DNA of 64,000 bases from Lineus longissimus (Eukaryota > Nemertea > Pilidiophora > Heteronemertea > Lineidae): positions 22,536,646 to 22,600,645 of the forward strand of contig NC_088311.1 of the NCBI RefSeq assembly GCF_910592395.1, given 5' to 3'. The position numbers were made by a program, and so were the translations under genes. The notes under the pieces were generated by a model. The model had not been told where the DNA came from. It did no database searches and saw only the letters and a list, made by a program, of their open reading frames with translations. Below are positions 62,493-64,000 of the stretch, one piece after another; position 1 is the stretch's first letter; every line of letters begins with the position of its first letter.

Positions 62493-63930
62493 TCACTGTA
62501 TTTGGTGACCGACACTGTCAAATGCATTCGTCTTATGATCGGAGGGGTTTGCCCTGGCTTCATATGTACATATGGTGACCTCGTGTCTTTTGGCCTGCAA
62601 TCAAAGTGAACATTTGTAGAGCAAACATTAGAATAACATAGTTAAATTCTTAACTCTGCAGTCTTATTTAGAAAAGTCCAATATTAGTGCCAACTTTGAT
62701 CACGGAAATGTCATACGAGTATAAAATCTGTGTTTTCTTTCAGTTCAGTGCAGATTCCGGGTCACAAGGCCCTTCTCAATGTTGGGTCAGAAGCCCTTCA
62801 TGTTTCAGTCATATGGCCCCATTCTTGACAGTGATATTCTGGATATTTGTGACCCGCTCTACCAAAACTAGGCGCTTGTCGCATCTGAACTTGACAGGTT
62901 GATACGGACTTGTTGTTCATTTCCCTATTGTAGACCTTTTGTGAAATGTGACCAAATCACTTTGTAATAGATTTCACAAAAGGTCTACAATAGGGAAATG
63001 AACAACAAGTCCGTATCAACCTGTCGAGTTCAGATGCGACAAGCGCCTAGTTTTGGTAGAGCGAGTCACATTTTACAAGCAGGATTTATAACTGACCTCT
63101 GTGAATTCTCCTCTCAATCCAATATAATACACAATCGTTTCATCTGCTCCAAAATTTTTAGGGAAGTATATTGACAGATGCTGTACGGAGCTGAATTTCA
63201 CAATCCTGAAGAAAATATGAAACAGTCTTTGTATCATGATTTGAATAATTTGTTATTCCACGATCAGATAATGCTTACTACATTCTAGGCCCCATCGCTG
63301 GATGAACTTTCTACATAACATGGCTATTTCTAATGGCCTTGAAACCATCAGAGATGAGACTAAATTATAGATAGCCCAGAATCTGTCTCTATAGAATTAG
63401 CATCTGAATTGCTTCACTGATGAATAAGTAGTACTGTGGCCAAAATCCAACAGGTTGACTGGATGAACAAAGACAGTGAAGACAAGGGTTACTTGGTAGC
63501 ATATTCCAACTGCCCCTTGTTGTCTGGCTGTAAATCGAATTCCTGTTCTGGTGGTACGCCGGTGTCATCAAAGGTCATTCTAGGTCGATTTTTGTATCTG
63601 CAGGAAAAAGGATTGCTAGTAAAGATTAAGGTGGATTATCCTTTACATATGCTTGTTCTTCTCCCGTTTCATTAGAAAGCTATTTATCTGAAAGTGTTAA
63701 GGCGTTTCCCCAATTTTGTTTTTAAACTTAGTAGAAAAACTTGTTATTCATTCTCCTTAGTGTTGCACCACTCCTGATTCCTGGTAATTGTGAGTTCTTG
63801 AAGGCAGCCAAATTACTCAATGGAAATTCATTCATTGGATACGAATACTCACAATTTCATTTGGGATGGATGTGAATCGCCTTCTCCACCAATCACAATT
63901 AGGCCCTTTAACTTCACATTTCCGGTGAAC
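62493..63930 (-). CDS. PITHD1: PITH domain-containing protein 1, C-terminal part
   Basis: PITH domains occur in proteins associated with the 26S proteasome (TXNL1, PITHD1), in cytosol and nucleus. Four minus-strand coding exons are seen in transcription order: 63853-63930, 63493-63597, 63097-63205 and 62493-62594, encoding about the last 130 residues. The 5' exons lie beyond the window edge. Matching blocks, in order: FTGNVKLKG and [20 protein letters not shown] and [21 protein letters not shown] and [29 protein letters not shown], then a short tail to TGA at 62493. Reading-frame phases join exactly, with codons split 2/1, 2/1 and 0 across the three junctions. Splice sites are strong (TT|GTGAGT, AA|GTAACC, GAG|GTCAGT; acceptors CTGCAG, TTCTTCAG, TTGCAG). 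The ending at RHEVTI..NPSDH matches PITHD1, not TXNL1. The last intron contains a 223-bp palindrome. Confidence 0.95.
62848..63070. repeat. Near-perfect palindrome with 100-bp arms in PITHD1 intron
   Basis: The arms at 62848-62947 and 62971-63070 are reverse complements at about 98 of 100 positions, separated by a 23-bp loop. The ends read TGTGAC and GTCACA. It lies wholly inside the last PITHD1 intron (62595-63096), filling nearly half of it and ending 26 bp before the donor end of exon 63097-63205. It has no coding capacity. It is probably a young foldback MITE or an inverted duplication. In the PITHD1 pre-mRNA it would form a ~100-bp hairpin. Confidence 0.9.
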
Positions 63931-64000
63931 CTAAAACATGCATTTATACATACATATTTCATTAATTCATAAATGAAGACAGCACTCAACTTACTAATCA

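Noticed and set aside
1-64000. CRISPR arrays, bacterial operons, prophage or retroelement polymerases
   Set aside because: No regularly spaced direct repeats and no recognisable reverse transcriptase, integrase or transposase motifs in any frame I read. The introns and tRNA type show animal nuclear DNA.

Overview
The window looks like nuclear DNA of an animal, most likely a marine invertebrate. It has GT-AG introns of about 250-500 bp, widely spaced genes, Pol III tRNA genes with internal A and B boxes, AATAAA poly(A) signals and foldback (MITE-like) repeats. Nothing suggests a prokaryote: no operons, ribosome-binding sites or CRISPR. The words TACATGTA and TAGGCCT(A) recur throughout, which reminds me of echinoderm or other invertebrate deuterostome DNA. 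I hold that placement with low confidence.

Only the right end carries protein genes that I can name. A complete four-exon gene for mitochondrial ribosomal protein L15 (MRPL15, + strand, 58516-60692, 291 aa) faces the 3' part of a PITHD1 gene (PITH-domain protein, - strand, last four coding exons, 62493-63930), which continues past the right edge. Their 3' ends converge on about 1.1 kb that holds poly(A) signals for both strands and a 120-bp inverted-repeat element. The last PITHD1 intron is nearly half filled by a palindrome with 100-bp arms.

In the middle (37.3-40.4 kb) are four tRNA-Gln(CTG) genes in two divergent head-to-head pairs. Each pair is a 72-bp palindrome around a 103-110 bp spacer. 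The pairs are copies of one block about 334-341 bp long, spaced 2.77 kb apart.

The remaining ~55 kb (1-37.3 kb and 40.4-58.4 kb) has no coding exon that I recognise. It holds short hairpin elements (7.73 kb, 24.68 kb), tandem duplications and degenerate repeats (18.4-19.4 kb, 45.5-45.8 kb), microsatellites (31.8, 50.6, 53.2 kb), G-rich tracts (22.2, 22.8 kb) and orphan NRF1-type promoter words (27.07 and 38.2 kb). Open frames up to 166 aa occur there, about what chance gives in 64 kb, and none resembles a family I know. Exons of unfamiliar or fast-evolving genes could still be hidden.

The two named genes do not share a pathway: MRPL15 belongs to the mitochondrial large ribosomal subunit, and PITHD1 is linked to the proteasome. 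I see no convincing new multi-gene system. The most unusual structures are the duplicated tRNA-Gln palindromes and the nearly perfect intronic palindrome.
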